A stretch of 64,000 nucleotides of DNA from Pseudomonas fluorescens. Lineage in GTDB: Bacteria; Pseudomonadota; Gammaproteobacteria; Pseudomonadales; Pseudomonadaceae. The first letter of the stretch is position 1. Each line of letters opens with the position of its first letter. The notes under the pieces are model-generated. The model was not told the origin of the DNA, searched no databases, and was given only the letters and a program-made list of their open reading frames with translations. This document shows, piece by piece, positions 32,737 to 42,789 of this stretch. Position numbers and translations under genes: made by a program. The stretch lies in the NCBI RefSeq assembly GCF_902497625.1, contig NZ_CABVGX010000005.1, positions 1 to 64,000 on the forward strand. The letters are read 5' to 3'.

Positions 32737-33756
32737 TTAGACTTTGACGATCCAGCCTGGCGGCGCTTCGATGTCACCGGTCTGTACACCGGTCAGCTCT
32801 TTGTAGAGCTTCTGGGTGACCGGGCCGACTTCGGTTTCGCTGTGGAACACGTGCAGGTGATCGTTGTAGTTGATGCCGCCAATCGGGGTGATCACGGCAG
32901 CAGTACCGCAGGCGCCGGCTTCCTTGAAGTCCGACAGCTTGTCGATGAACACGTCACCTTCAATCACTTCCAGGCCCAGGCGGGAACTGGCCAGTTCGAT
33001 CAGTGACAGGCGAGTGATGCCCGGTAGAACCGAAGGCGACTTCGGCGTGATGAACTTGTCGTCGTGGGTGATCCCGAAGAAGTTGGCCGAGCCGACTTCT
33101 TCGATTTTCGAATGGGTCATCGGGTCCAGGTAGATGCAGTCGGCGAAATTCGCTTTCTTTGCCTGGGAACCTGGCATCAAGCTGGCGGCGTAGTTGCCAC
33201 CGACCTTGGCCGCGCCGGTGCCTTGCGGAGCCGCACGGTCAAAGCTGGAGATCAGGAAGTTATGCGGGGTGAGTCCGCCCTTGAAGTAGGCACCCACCGG
33301 GATGCAGAAAATCGAAAAGATGAATTCGGGCGCAGTGCGCACGCCGATGTTGTCACCCACACCGATCACGAACGGACGCAGGTACAGCGCGCCGCCAGTG
33401 CCGTATGGCGGAATGAAACGTTCGTTGGCGCGAACTACTGCCTTGCAGGCCTCGATGAACTGCTCGGTTTCAACGAACGGCATCAACAGGCGTGCACAGC
33501 TGCGCTGCATGCGCAGGGCGTTTTGATCGGGGCGGAAGAGGTTGATCGAACCGTCCTTGCAACGATAGGCCTTCATGCCTTCGAAGCATTGCTGACCATA
33601 GTGAAGGGCAGTGGAGCCTTCGCTGATGTGCAGCACATTGTCTTCGGTCAGGGTGCCTTCGTCCCAGGAGCCGTTACGCCAGTACGACAAGAAACGCTTG
33701 TCTGTCTTGATGTAGTCAAAACCCAGCTTGTCCCAATTGATGCTTTCGTTACCCAT
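32737..33756 (-). CDS. ilvE: Branched-chain amino acid aminotransferase
   Basis: 339 residues, fold-type IV PLP transaminase of the group with large (about 340-360 aa) subunits. It transfers amino groups between Leu/Ile/Val and 2-oxoglutarate in biosynthesis and catabolism. The PLP lysine lies in MPGSQAKKANFADCIYLD, and EVGSANFFGI and a GITRLSLIEL helix are also typical. The ATG at 33756 is preceded by GAGGG; a longer frame to 33807 is unlikely. It lies upstream of the bkd operon on the same strand but separated by a REPIN duplication, so co-transcription is doubtful; both act on branched-chain amino acids. Confidence 0.93.
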   Translation of the reverse strand: MGNESINWDKLGFDYIKTDKRFLSYWRNGSWDEGTLTEDNVLHISEGSTALHYGQQCFEGMKAYRCKDGSINLFRPDQNALRMQRSCARLLMPFVETEQFIEACKAVVRANERFIPPYGTGGALYLRPFVIGVGDNIGVRTAPEFIFSIFCIPVGAYFKGGLTPHNFLISSFDRAAPQGTGAAKVGGNYAASLMPGSQAKKANFADCIYLDPMTHSKIEEVGSANFFGITHDDKFITPKSPSVLPGITRLSLIELASSRLGLEVIEGDVFIDKLSDFKEAGACGTAAVITPIGGINYNDHLHVFHSETEVGPVTQKLYKELTGVQTGDIEAPPGWIVKV

Positions 33757-34175
33757 GACACCCTCTATCACTGAACAACCGCCGAAGCGGTTCAAGGCTT
33801 CTGACATATTTTAGATGGGGACAACAATACTTCATTCCGTACCCATTTCGCAGCCCGCAATGTGAACTCTATATCCCGGCGGCACATGTCCCCGTAGCAG
33901 CTGCCAAGCACCGCGAGGCTGCGTTCAGCGCAACACCGCCGTCTAACCTTAAATTGCAGTAAGACGAATGTAACGGAGCACGTCGACTTCGTCGCCGAAC
34001 GCAGCCTCGCCCGGTGGCACATCTGTAGCAGCTGCCGAGCACCGCGAGGTTGCGTTCAGCGCAACACCGTCGTCTAACCTTGAATTGCAGTGAGACGAAT
34101 TTAACGGAGCACGTCGACTTCGTCGCCGAACGCAGCCTCGCGGTGCTCGGCAGCTGCTACAGGATTGCGTGCGAA
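33757..34175. other. Gene-free region with tandemly duplicated REPIN
   Basis: Apart from the REPIN duplication (33873-34163), only an AT-poor leader for ilvE (33757-33870) and the end of the lpdV gene on the other side are present. No gene is seen. Confidence 0.75.
33873..34163. repeat. Tandem duplication of a REPIN, 131-bp period
   Basis: GTAGCAGCTGCC starts at 33894 and again at 34025. Each unit has a REP half, a shared middle ending CGTCGACTTCGTCGCCGAACG, and a second inverted REP half. The shared CCCGGYGGCACAT flank (33875 and about 34009) shows that flanking sequence was duplicated too. The right REP half of unit 1 is incomplete. Confidence 0.85.
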
Positions 34176-35558
34176 TTACAGGTGCAACGCGTGACCGAGC
34201 GCCCGCAACGCCGCTTCCTGCACCGCCTCGCCCAAGGTCGGGTGCGCGTGGATGGTGCCCGCGATGTCTTCCAGTCGTGCGCCCATTTCCAGGCTCTGGG
34301 CAAATGCGCTCGACAATTCCGACACGCCAACACCCACCGCTTGCCAGCCGACAATCACATGATTGTCGCGACGCGCCACGACCCGGACAAAACCGCTTTT
34401 CGATTCCAGCGTCATCGCCCGACCGTTCGCGGCGAACGGGAAGTTCGAGACAATACAGTCCAGACCCGCCGCCTTGGCGTCGTCCGGCGTTTTGCCGACC
34501 ACCACCAGTTCCGGATCGGTAAAGCACACTGCCGCAATGGCGGTCGGGTTGAATTCGCGGGATTTGCCGCTGATCAACTCGGCAACCATCTCGCCTTGAG
34601 CCATCGCTCGGTGCGCGAGCATCGGTTCGCCGCTCAGGTCGCCGATGGCGTAGACATTGCGCATGCTGGTCTGGCAACGACTGTCGATTTTGATCGCCGA
34701 GCCGTTCATGTCCAGGTTGAGGGCTTCGAGGTTCCAGCCTTGGGTATTCGGTTTGCGGCCGACAGCCACCAGAATCTGATCACTTTCCAGATTCAACGCG
34801 ACCCCATCGGGGGTCGACACCTGCAAAATATTCCCTGCAGCATCAAAGCCTTGAACGCTATGCTTCAAGTAAAGCTTCACCCCAAGCTTTTTCAGTTCGT
34901 CGTGCACCGGTTGGGTCAGCTCGGCGTCATAGGCCGGCAGGATACGATCCTGCGCCTCGACCACGCTGACATCCGCGCCCAGCTTACGATAAGCGATTCC
35001 CAACTCAAGACCGATATACCCACCGCCGACCACGATCAACCGCTTGGGGAGCGACTGAGGTGCCAGCGCTTCAGTGGAAGAAACTACCGCGCCGCCAATG
35101 GGCAACATCGGCAGGTTCACGCTTTTCGAACCGGTGGCCAGCACCAGATGCTCGCACTGGATCCGCGTGTCGCCGACGTCAACAGTCTTGCCGTCAATGA
35201 CCTTGGCCCAGCCCTCAATGACCTGAACCTTGTTCTTTTTCAGCAGCGCTGCGACGCCGGTGGTCAGGCGGTCGACAATGCCGTCCTTCCACTCGACGCT
35301 TTTGCTGATGTCGAGGGTCGGCGCCGACACGCTGATGCCCAGCGCCGAGTGCTGGCTGTGCTGCTGTGTCTGGTGAAACTGTTCAGCCACGTGGATCAGC
35401 GCCTTCGATGGAATGCAGCCGATGTTCAGGCACGTGCCGCCCAGGGATTCGCCTTCCACCAGAATGGTCGAAATGCCCAGTTGGCCAGCGCGAATAGCCG
35501 TCACATAACCGCCGGGGCCGCCGCCGATGATCAGCAGTGTGGTGTGCAAAGTCTGCAT
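34176..35558 (-). CDS. lpdV: Dihydrolipoamide dehydrogenase of the branched-chain complex (E3)
   Basis: 460 residues. FAD/NAD disulfide oxidoreductase: FAD motif [14 protein letters not shown], redox-active disulfide [16 protein letters not shown] (about 40-56), NAD motif [12 protein letters not shown], and [15 protein letters not shown] with the catalytic His-Glu at the C-terminus. As the last gene of the bkd operon it reoxidises the lipoyl groups of BkdB. Three bases separate its start from the bkdB stop. The following gap contains a REPIN duplication. Confidence 0.93.
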   Translation of the reverse strand: MQTLHTTLLIIGGGPGGYVTAIRAGQLGISTILVEGESLGGTCLNIGCIPSKALIHVAEQFHQTQQHSQHSALGISVSAPTLDISKSVEWKDGIVDRLTTGVAALLKKNKVQVIEGWAKVIDGKTVDVGDTRIQCEHLVLATGSKSVNLPMLPIGGAVVSSTEALAPQSLPKRLIVVGGGYIGLELGIAYRKLGADVSVVEAQDRILPAYDAELTQPVHDELKKLGVKLYLKHSVQGFDAAGNILQVSTPDGVALNLESDQILVAVGRKPNTQGWNLEALNLDMNGSAIKIDSRCQTSMRNVYAIGDLSGEPMLAHRAMAQGEMVAELISGKSREFNPTAIAAVCFTDPELVVVGKTPDDAKAAGLDCIVSNFPFAANGRAMTLESKSGFVRVVARRDNHVIVGWQAVGVGVSELSSAFAQSLEMGARLEDIAGTIHAHPTLGEAVQEAALRALGHALHL

Positions 35559-35561
35559 CGT

Positions 35562-36845
35562 TTACTCCATGAACAAGGTGGCGGGTTGTTCGAGCAAGCC
35601 ACGAATGGCCTGGATGAATAGCGCCGCGTCCATGCCATCGACCACACGGTGATCGAAGGAGCTGGAGAGGTTCATCATCTTGCGGATCACGACCTGGCCT
35701 TTGACCACCATCGGCCGTTCGACGATTTTGTTCACGCCCACGATCGCCACTTCCGGCAGGTTCAGTACTGGCGTGCTGACGATGCCGCCCAAGGCGCCGA
35801 GGCTGGTCAGGGTGATGCTTGAGCCCGAAAGCTCATCGCGGTTGGCCTTGCCAGTGCGCGCAGCTGTGGCCAGGCGTGAGATTTCCGCCGCGTTGTCCCA
35901 CAGGCTACGAGCTTCGGCGTGACGCACCACGGGGACCATCAAGCCGATGTCGGCTTGCGTGGCGATGCCCACATGCACCGCGCCAAGGCGGGTGATGACC
36001 TGCGCTTCGTCGTCATAGCGGGCGTTGATCTGTGGGAAGTCGCGCAGGGCGACGACCAGAGCGCGTACCAGGAATGGCAACAACGTCAGCTTGCCGCGAG
36101 TGGCGCCATGTTTTTCGTTCAGGTGAGCGCGCAGTTCTTCCACCGCCGTCACATCGATTTCTTCGACATAACTGAAGTGTGCCGCACGTTGAGTCGCATC
36201 CTGCATGCGCTGGGCAATCTTGCGGCGCATGCCGATGACCGGAATCTGTTCTTCGTCGTTGCGTTCGGCGTAAGCGCTGGCGGCGGTCGATGCGTTTGAC
36301 TGACCCTGAGCCAGATAAGCATCCAGGTCTTCGTGCAAGACCCGACCCGCTGGGCCAGTGCCGCGCACCAGGCGCAACTGGATACCGAGGTCGAGCGCAT
36401 GTTTGCGCACAGCCGGCGAGGCCAATGGGCGCTCATCTGCTTCACGTGCCACCATCGGACCCGGGCAAACCGCTGTGCGTGGCGATGCAGTCGCAGCCAC
36501 AGCGGGTTTGCTTTCAGCGACAGGCTCGACTTTCGGCACGGCAGCCGGCGCTTCTTTCGCAGCAACCGCCGCCGGCTGAGCCGACTCTCTCACATTGCCC
36601 GCGCCTTCCACCTCAATGCTTATCAATACACTGCCGACCGCCATGACTTCGCCCGGCACACCGCCCAGGGCAATCACTTTGCCGTGCACCGGCGATGGAA
36701 TGTCGACCATCGCCTTGTCGGTCATGACATCGGCCAATACCTGATCTTCGACGACCATGTCGCCGACCTTGACGTGCCAGACTGACAATTCAACTTCTGC
36801 AATGCCTTCGCCAATGTCCGGCATTTTAATAACGTGCGTGCCCAT
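35562..36845 (-). CDS. bkdB: Lipoamide acyltransferase of branched-chain keto acid dehydrogenase (E2)
   Basis: 427 residues. One lipoyl domain (about 1-80; lysine in VMTDKAMVDIPSP), an Ala/Pro-rich linker, a peripheral-subunit-binding domain (about 137-175, PAVRKHALDLGIQLRLVRGTGPAGRVL) and the catalytic acyltransferase domain (about 200-425) with HRVVDGMDAALF containing the active-site His. It transfers branched acyl groups to CoA in the cytoplasm. The ATG abuts the bkdA2 stop (TGA|ATG). Confidence 0.93.
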   Translation of the reverse strand: MGTHVIKMPDIGEGIAEVELSVWHVKVGDMVVEDQVLADVMTDKAMVDIPSPVHGKVIALGGVPGEVMAVGSVLISIEVEGAGNVRESAQPAAVAAKEAPAAVPKVEPVAESKPAVAATASPRTAVCPGPMVAREADERPLASPAVRKHALDLGIQLRLVRGTGPAGRVLHEDLDAYLAQGQSNASTAASAYAERNDEEQIPVIGMRRKIAQRMQDATQRAAHFSYVEEIDVTAVEELRAHLNEKHGATRGKLTLLPFLVRALVVALRDFPQINARYDDEAQVITRLGAVHVGIATQADIGLMVPVVRHAEARSLWDNAAEISRLATAARTGKANRDELSGSSITLTSLGALGGIVSTPVLNLPEVAIVGVNKIVERPMVVKGQVVIRKMMNLSSSFDHRVVDGMDAALFIQAIRGLLEQPATLFME

Positions 36846-37904
36846 TCAGACCTCCATGACCCGTTTCAACGCCGCGCCCACTCGGGACGGCCCTGGGAAA
36901 TACGCCCACTCTTGCGCGTGCGGGTAAGGAGTGTCCCAACCGGTTACACGCTCGATTGGCGCTTCCAGGTGATGGAAGCAGTGCTCTTGCACCAGGGCGG
37001 CCAGTTCGGCGCCGAACCCGCAGGTGCGAGTGGCTTCGTGAACGACCACGCAACGGCCGGTCTTTTTCACCGATTTGACGATGGTTTCGAGGTCCAGCGG
37101 CCACAGGCTGCGCAGGTCGATGACTTCGGCGTCGATGCCGGTTTCTTCGGCGGCTACTTGCGACACATAGACAGTGGTGCCGTAGGTCAGGATCGTGACG
37201 TCCTTGCCCGGGCGGGTAATGGCCGCAACGTCGAGCGGCACGGTGTAGTATCCGTCCGGCACTTGCGCGGCAGGGTGCTTCGACCACGGCGTGACAGGGC
37301 GATCGTGGTGGCCATCGAACGGGCCGTTGTACAGGCGTTTTGGCTCAAGGAAGATCACCGGGTCATCGTTTTCGATGGAGGCGATCAACAGGCCTTTCGC
37401 GTCGTACGGGTTGGACGGCATGACCGTGCGCAAACCGCAGACTTGAGTGAACATCGCTTCGATGCTCTGGCTGTGCGTCTGGCCACCATAGATGCCGCCG
37501 CCGCAAGGCATGCGCAGGGTCATCGGTGCGGTAAATTCGCCGGCCGAGCGGTAACGCAGGCGGGCGGCTTCGGAAATGATCTGGTCCGATGCCGGGTACA
37601 CGTAGTCGGCGAATTGAATCTCTGCCACCGGCCGCAACCCATAAGCGCCCATGCCAACGGCGACGCCGACGATGCCGCTTTCGGAAATCGGCGCGTCGAA
37701 TACGCGGGAGGTGCCGTATTTGGTTTGCAAGCCTTCGGTGCAGCGGAACACGCCGCCGAAGTAGCCGACGTCCTGACCGAATACCACAACGTTGTCATCA
37801 CGCTCAAGCATCACATCCATGGCCGAGCGCAGGGCCTGGATCATGGTCATGGTGGTGGTAGTCATGGCGGTTTCCGGCTGAATATTGTTGTTGTGATCGT
37901 TCAT
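36846..37904 (-). CDS. bkdA2: Branched-chain 2-oxoacid dehydrogenase E1 beta subunit
   Basis: 352 residues from the chosen start. The transketolase-like domain shows FGQDVGYFGGVFRCTEGLQ, RVFDAPISESGIVG, and the C-terminal LEAPIERVTGWDTPYP. With BkdA1 it forms the thiamine-diphosphate E1 that decarboxylates 2-oxo-isovalerate, -isocaproate and -methylvalerate. I keep the ATG at 37904, preceded by GGGGG at a good spacing one base after the bkdA1 stop; a start at 37865 would give the 339-residue form seen elsewhere. Confidence 0.92.
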   Translation of the reverse strand: MNDHNNNIQPETAMTTTTMTMIQALRSAMDVMLERDDNVVVFGQDVGYFGGVFRCTEGLQTKYGTSRVFDAPISESGIVGVAVGMGAYGLRPVAEIQFADYVYPASDQIISEAARLRYRSAGEFTAPMTLRMPCGGGIYGGQTHSQSIEAMFTQVCGLRTVMPSNPYDAKGLLIASIENDDPVIFLEPKRLYNGPFDGHHDRPVTPWSKHPAAQVPDGYYTVPLDVAAITRPGKDVTILTYGTTVYVSQVAAEETGIDAEVIDLRSLWPLDLETIVKSVKKTGRCVVVHEATRTCGFGAELAALVQEHCFHHLEAPIERVTGWDTPYPHAQEWAYFPGPSRVGAALKRVMEV

Positions 37905-37905
37905 G

Positions 37906-39186
<1,281 letters not shown>

Positions 39187-39281
39187 TCATTCCATGTGTG
39201 ATGGAAATCTTGTCCTACAAACATCATAGGCGCGGCGCAGAAGAATATTTATCTCTGTTTCATTGCGTTGGTGATCATTTG

Positions 39282-39327
39282 GAGATAAAAAACCTGCATA
39301 AACATAAAAAGCAGGTGTTTTTATCTC
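39282..39327. promoter_or_regulatory. Long inverted repeat abutting the bkdR start codon
   Basis: GAGATAAAAAACCTGC and GCAGGTGTTTTTATCTC are inverted arms with one bulged base and a 13-base A-rich loop. The second arm ends exactly at the base before the bkdR ATG, leaving no room for a normal ribosome-binding site downstream of the stem. It could be a BkdR operator or a translation-controlling hairpin. Confidence 0.7.
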
Positions 39328-39816
39328 ATGCGCAAACTGGACCGTACCGATATCGGCATTCTCAACAGCCTGCAGGAGAACGCCCGCATCACCAATGCTG
39401 ACCTCGCACGCTCGGTCAATCTCTCGCCCACCCCTTGCTTTAATCGGGTCAAGGCGATGGAGGAATTGGGGTTGATTCGTGAGCAGGTGACGCTACTGGA
39501 TGCCGATTTGCTGGGGCTGCACGTCAATGTGTTCATTCACGTCAGTCTGGAAAAACAGGTGGAGGAGGCGCTGCAGCATTTCGAGGAGGCGATCTCGGAT
39601 CGGCCGGAGGTGATGGAGTGCTATCTGATGGCCGGCGATCCGGATTATCTGATCCGCGTGCTGGTGCCAACCATTCAGTCGCTGGAGCGCTTCATGATGG
39701 ATTTTCTCACCAAAGTCCCCGGCGTCGCCAACATTCGCTCAAGCTTTGCGCTCAAGCAGGTGCGCTACAAGACGGCCCTGCCGTTGCCCGCAAATGGCCT
39801 GACCCTCGCCAACTGA
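39328..39816 (+). CDS. bkdR: Lrp/AsnC-family regulator of the bkd operon
   Basis: 162 residues, like P. putida BkdR (161). The N-terminal Lrp helix-turn-helix (about 4-60, [45 protein letters not shown]) precedes the RAM/AsnC effector domain (about 68-145). It is a positive regulator of bkdA1A2B-lpdV and responds to branched-chain amino acids in P. putida. Its ATG follows directly on a 16-bp inverted repeat and has no clear Shine-Dalgarno. Confidence 0.93.
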   Translation: MRKLDRTDIGILNSLQENARITNADLARSVNLSPTPCFNRVKAMEELGLIREQVTLLDADLLGLHVNVFIHVSLEKQVEEALQHFEEAISDRPEVMECYLMAGDPDYLIRVLVPTIQSLERFMMDFLTKVPGVANIRSSFALKQVRYKTALPLPANGLTLAN

Positions 39817-39904
39817 AACATCCCCCGTAGCCGCTTTGTGGCTAGGGGATAAATCCCCTCGCCACAACGTGCTCCTGAGCTGCTACTCGGACGCACGCCG
39901 TGCC

Positions 39905-39945
39905 TGTAGGAGCTGTCGAGTGAAACGAGGCTGCGATCTTTTGAA
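39905..39945. repeat. REP half-palindrome (GTAGGAGCTGTCGAGTGAAACGAGGC class)
   Basis: TGTAGGAGCTGTCGAGTGAAACGAGGCTGCGATC lies between convergent bkdR and the MBL-fold gene. It has the same class and orientation as the copy at 42672. Confidence 0.75.
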
Positions 39946-39947
39946 TC

Positions 39948-40811
39948 CTAGAGCTTATTAACCGGGATTTTCAGGTACGTGACGCCATTATCTTCGGCCG
40001 GCGGCATGTTCCCCGCGCGAACGTTCACTTGAATCGCCGGCAGCAACAGTGCCGGCATCCCCAGCCCCGCATCGCGCTCGGTGCGCATCTCGACGAAGGC
40101 ACTTTCATCAATGCCATCGCGCACATGAACATTGCTCTGACGCTGTTCGCCCACGGTCGTCATGCACCGCGACTCGCGGCCCTCGGGCGGGTAGTCGTGG
40201 CAGACGTAGAGGTTGACGCTGGCCGGGAAGGCCAGCAGTTTGCGGATCGATTTGAACATCTGGCTGGCATTGCCGCCGGGGAAGTCACAGCGGGCCGTGC
40301 CGACGTCCGGCATGAACAAGGTGTCGCCGACCAGGATCGAGTTGCTGTCGATGACATACGCCATGTCCGCCGGCGTGTGGCCAGGGACGTGCAGGGCGGT
40401 GGCTTTGAGATTGCCGATCATGAACGACTCGTCCGGCGCAAACAGATGATCGAACTGCGAGCCGTCGCTGCGCAATTCCGGCCCAAGATTGAACAGCGTC
40501 TTGAATACGTCCTGAACCTTGCTGATCGACTGGCCAATCGCAATCTGGCCACCCAGTTCCCGACGCAGGTAAGGCGCCGCTGACAAGTGATCGGCGTGCG
40601 CATGAGTTTCCAGCAACCACTGCACTTGCAAGCGATGCTCGCGCACGTAAGCGATTACCTTGTCTGCCTGCGCCGTGCCGGTTCGCCCACTCGCGGCATC
40701 GTAGTCGAGCACCGGATCGACGATTGCACACTGGCCTCCATCGACTTGATAGACCACATAGCTGTAAGTCGAAGAGGCGGGGTCGAGGAAGGGTTCGATC
40801 AAGGCAGGCAT
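39948..40811 (-). CDS. MBL-fold hydrolase, persulfide dioxygenase (Blh/ETHE1)-like
   Basis: 287 residues. The metallo-beta-lactamase metal motif is LLETHAHADHLSA, with LHVPGHTPADMAY, GDTLFMPDVGTARCDFPGG and YVCHDYPPEGRE, matching the group that oxidises glutathione persulfide in sulfide detoxification. Iron coordination is expected from the His/Asp pattern. The start at 40811 fits the family N-terminus (MPALIEPFLDPASSTY); the longer frame to 40853 is doubtful. The divergent TauE-type permease 158 bp away matches the known Blh-permease pairing, which in other genera is controlled by BigR. No BigR is in the window. Confidence 0.85.
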   Translation of the reverse strand: MPALIEPFLDPASSTYSYVVYQVDGGQCAIVDPVLDYDAASGRTGTAQADKVIAYVREHRLQVQWLLETHAHADHLSAAPYLRRELGGQIAIGQSISKVQDVFKTLFNLGPELRSDGSQFDHLFAPDESFMIGNLKATALHVPGHTPADMAYVIDSNSILVGDTLFMPDVGTARCDFPGGNASQMFKSIRKLLAFPASVNLYVCHDYPPEGRESRCMTTVGEQRQSNVHVRDGIDESAFVEMRTERDAGLGMPALLLPAIQVNVRAGNMPPAEDNGVTYLKIPVNKL

Positions 40812-40969
40812 GGCAGCAGATTCTCTCTGGGCGAGCCATGAGGGTAAATTCATTTTCCCTGCGTTGACCAGCGCCGAATCAATTCAATTCACTAAAAACA
40901 GGCCCGGGCTTTATCCTGTCGCCTATCGATACCGGGCGTTCCCGGCTTTTCACTGATCAAGAGCGTTTT

Positions 40970-41770
40970 ATGGTGCTGGCAAGTTTTTTTGGGCTGGTCA
41001 TGGGCATGGTACTTGGGTTGACCGGTGCTGGAGGTGGAATCCTGGCCGTGCCGGCGCTGGTGCTCGGTTTGGGTTTCAGCATGACGCAAGCCGCCCCCGT
41101 CGCCTTGTTCGCGGTCGGCAGCGCAGCGGCAGTGGGCGCCCTAGACGGTTTGCGTCACGGCCTGGTGCGTTATCGCGCCGCGTTGTTGATCGCCTTGCTG
41201 GGCGCGCTGTTTTCCCCGCTCGGCATCTACTTCGCCCATCAGTTGCCGGAAAAAATCCTGATGGTCCTGTTCAGCCTGCTGATGATCATGGTTGCCTGGC
41301 GCATGCTGCGCCGCGAGCGCCAGGATTCAGGTCCCAGCGACCATGGCCATGCCAACTGGGGTCAGAAAAACTGCATGCTCGATCAGCACACCGGGCGCTT
41401 CTCGTGGACCGCCAAATGCACGGCGACACTGGCTGCCCTGGGCGCGGTGACCGGTGTGGTCTCAGGTCTGCTGGGCGTCGGGGGCGGGTTTCTGATTGTC
41501 CCGGCCTTCAAGCAACTGACTGACGTGCAAATGCGCGGCATCGTCGCGACTTCGTTGATGGTGATCAGCCTGATTTCGGCGATTGGTGTGATCGGCGCAT
41601 TTCACGCCGGGGTGCGCATCGATGATGTGGGTGTCACCTTTATTATCGCCAGCATCGTCGGCATGGTAATCGGCCGCAGGCTTTGCGCGAAGGTACCGGC
41701 GCGGGCGTTGCAGGTCGGGTTTGCGAGCATTTGCCTGCTGCTCGCGGCGTATATGCTGATCCGCGCATGA
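40970..41770 (+). CDS. TauE/SafE-family sulfite/sulfur-anion exporter
   Basis: 266 residues, about eight transmembrane helices in two inverted halves, each starting with a G-rich motif (GLTGAGGGILAVPALVLGLG and GLLGVGGGFLIVPAFKQLT). This fold transports sulfite or related sulfur anions outward. It is divergent from the persulfide dioxygenase-like gene, so the pair probably removes sulfide by oxidation and export of the product. No clear ribosome-binding site stronger than GAGCG before the ATG; start kept as the first ATG. Confidence 0.85.
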   Translation: MVLASFFGLVMGMVLGLTGAGGGILAVPALVLGLGFSMTQAAPVALFAVGSAAAVGALDGLRHGLVRYRAALLIALLGALFSPLGIYFAHQLPEKILMVLFSLLMIMVAWRMLRRERQDSGPSDHGHANWGQKNCMLDQHTGRFSWTAKCTATLAALGAVTGVVSGLLGVGGGFLIVPAFKQLTDVQMRGIVATSLMVISLISAIGVIGAFHAGVRIDDVGVTFIIASIVGMVIGRRLCAKVPARALQVGFASICLLLAAYMLIRA

Positions 41771-41773
41771 AAC

Positions 41774-42643
41774 TCAGAGAGGGCGGTAGTGCAGGGCGAA
41801 CGTCAGCTCAACCGATTGCCCTTGCTCAAGCAGGCGCAACCCCGGCCGACCGGGCAAGTGGTGCGCATTGACCGGATGGCTGACTGGTTCGATGCAGAAA
41901 AACCCCAAATCCACGGGGCAGTACAGCAGATAGTAATCGCTGCCGCTGGTGTGGCAATCCAGCGCATAACCCAGGTCAGGCTGCTCGATTCGGCAGCGTC
42001 CATCCCACTGGCAGAAACCGTTATCGACCAATGTGTCGGGTAACGCTCGCAGCTGCTGGAAATCCCATTCCGCTGGCAACTTGCCAAGCGTTGTCGGCAG
42101 TCTGGTAGCGTCGCACAACCAGACCTGCTCGGCCTTGGTCTGCAACCGTGTGTTGGCAGTGCGCGGGAAGTACGGGTGTAAACCAAGACCGTGCCACGCA
42201 GAGCAATCATCCATATGAGTCACCCGCAGCTCAATGCTCAAGCGGCCTTCACGCAGATGAAATCGTTGTCGAGCGCGGTAGGCGAATGGCTGGGAACTAT
42301 CGAGTTGCAGGATGATTTCATCATCGGTTTGGGACAGTAGCTGCCACGGTTGCTGCCAGGCACTGCCGTGAATGGGCAGCGCTTCGGTGAGGCTGTTGGG
42401 CGTGAGTGCCAGCCATCCGTGCGGACAATCGAATCCGCCACCGGCAATGCGATTGGACCACGGCGCCAGCGGAAAGCAACCCAGTTTATTTGCCAGGCCG
42501 GTGTTCAACGCGTGGGAATCGCTGTGGCGGAACAGCGGCTGACCGCTGCCGATGACCGTCCAGTTGACGATGGCACCGCCGCGTTCGGGGGAGAGGGTAA
42601 GGCGGGTAAGCGAGTCTTCGAGTTCGAGAAGTTTTGAAGTCAT
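41774..42643 (-). CDS. Aldose 1-epimerase family protein
   Basis: 289 residues, a galactose mutarotase-like beta-sandwich. Typical motifs are GCFPLAPWSNRIAGGGF, HGSAWQQPWQL, a conserved His in GLGLHPYFPR and FCIEPVSHPVNAHHLPGRPG near the C-terminus. It interconverts anomers of free sugars in the cytoplasm. The ATG at 42643 is preceded by GAGG six bases upstream; the frame extends to 42661. It lies next to, but separated by a REPIN from, the hexuronate cluster, so a link to sugar-acid metabolism is only suggestive. Confidence 0.85.
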   Translation of the reverse strand: MTSKLLELEDSLTRLTLSPERGGAIVNWTVIGSGQPLFRHSDSHALNTGLANKLGCFPLAPWSNRIAGGGFDCPHGWLALTPNSLTEALPIHGSAWQQPWQLLSQTDDEIILQLDSSQPFAYRARQRFHLREGRLSIELRVTHMDDCSAWHGLGLHPYFPRTANTRLQTKAEQVWLCDATRLPTTLGKLPAEWDFQQLRALPDTLVDNGFCQWDGRCRIEQPDLGYALDCHTSGSDYYLLYCPVDLGFFCIEPVSHPVNAHHLPGRPGLRLLEQGQSVELTFALHYRPL

Positions 42644-42671
42644 ATCAATCCTCAAATCCACCGACGCCTTT

Positions 42672-42775
42672 GTAGCAGCTGCCGAGTGAAACGAGGCTGC
42701 GATCCCTTGATCCTGTTTAACGACAAGATCAAAACATCGCCTCTTCGTTTCACTCGACAGCTCCTACAGAGGGGA
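42672..42775. repeat. REPIN (inverted pair, GTAGCAGCTGCCGAGTGAAACGAGG class)
   Basis: TGTAGCAGCTGCCGAGTGAAACGAGGCTGCGATC and its inverted partner CTTCGTTTCACTCGACAGCTCCTAC flank about 45 bp. It separates the epimerase gene from the TRAP transporter. Confidence 0.85.
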
Positions 42776-42789
42776 GTTGGCCGTGTGGA

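Noticed and set aside
34050..35621. 523-codon plus-strand frame
   Set aside because: Antisense to lpdV, a result of high-GC third positions.
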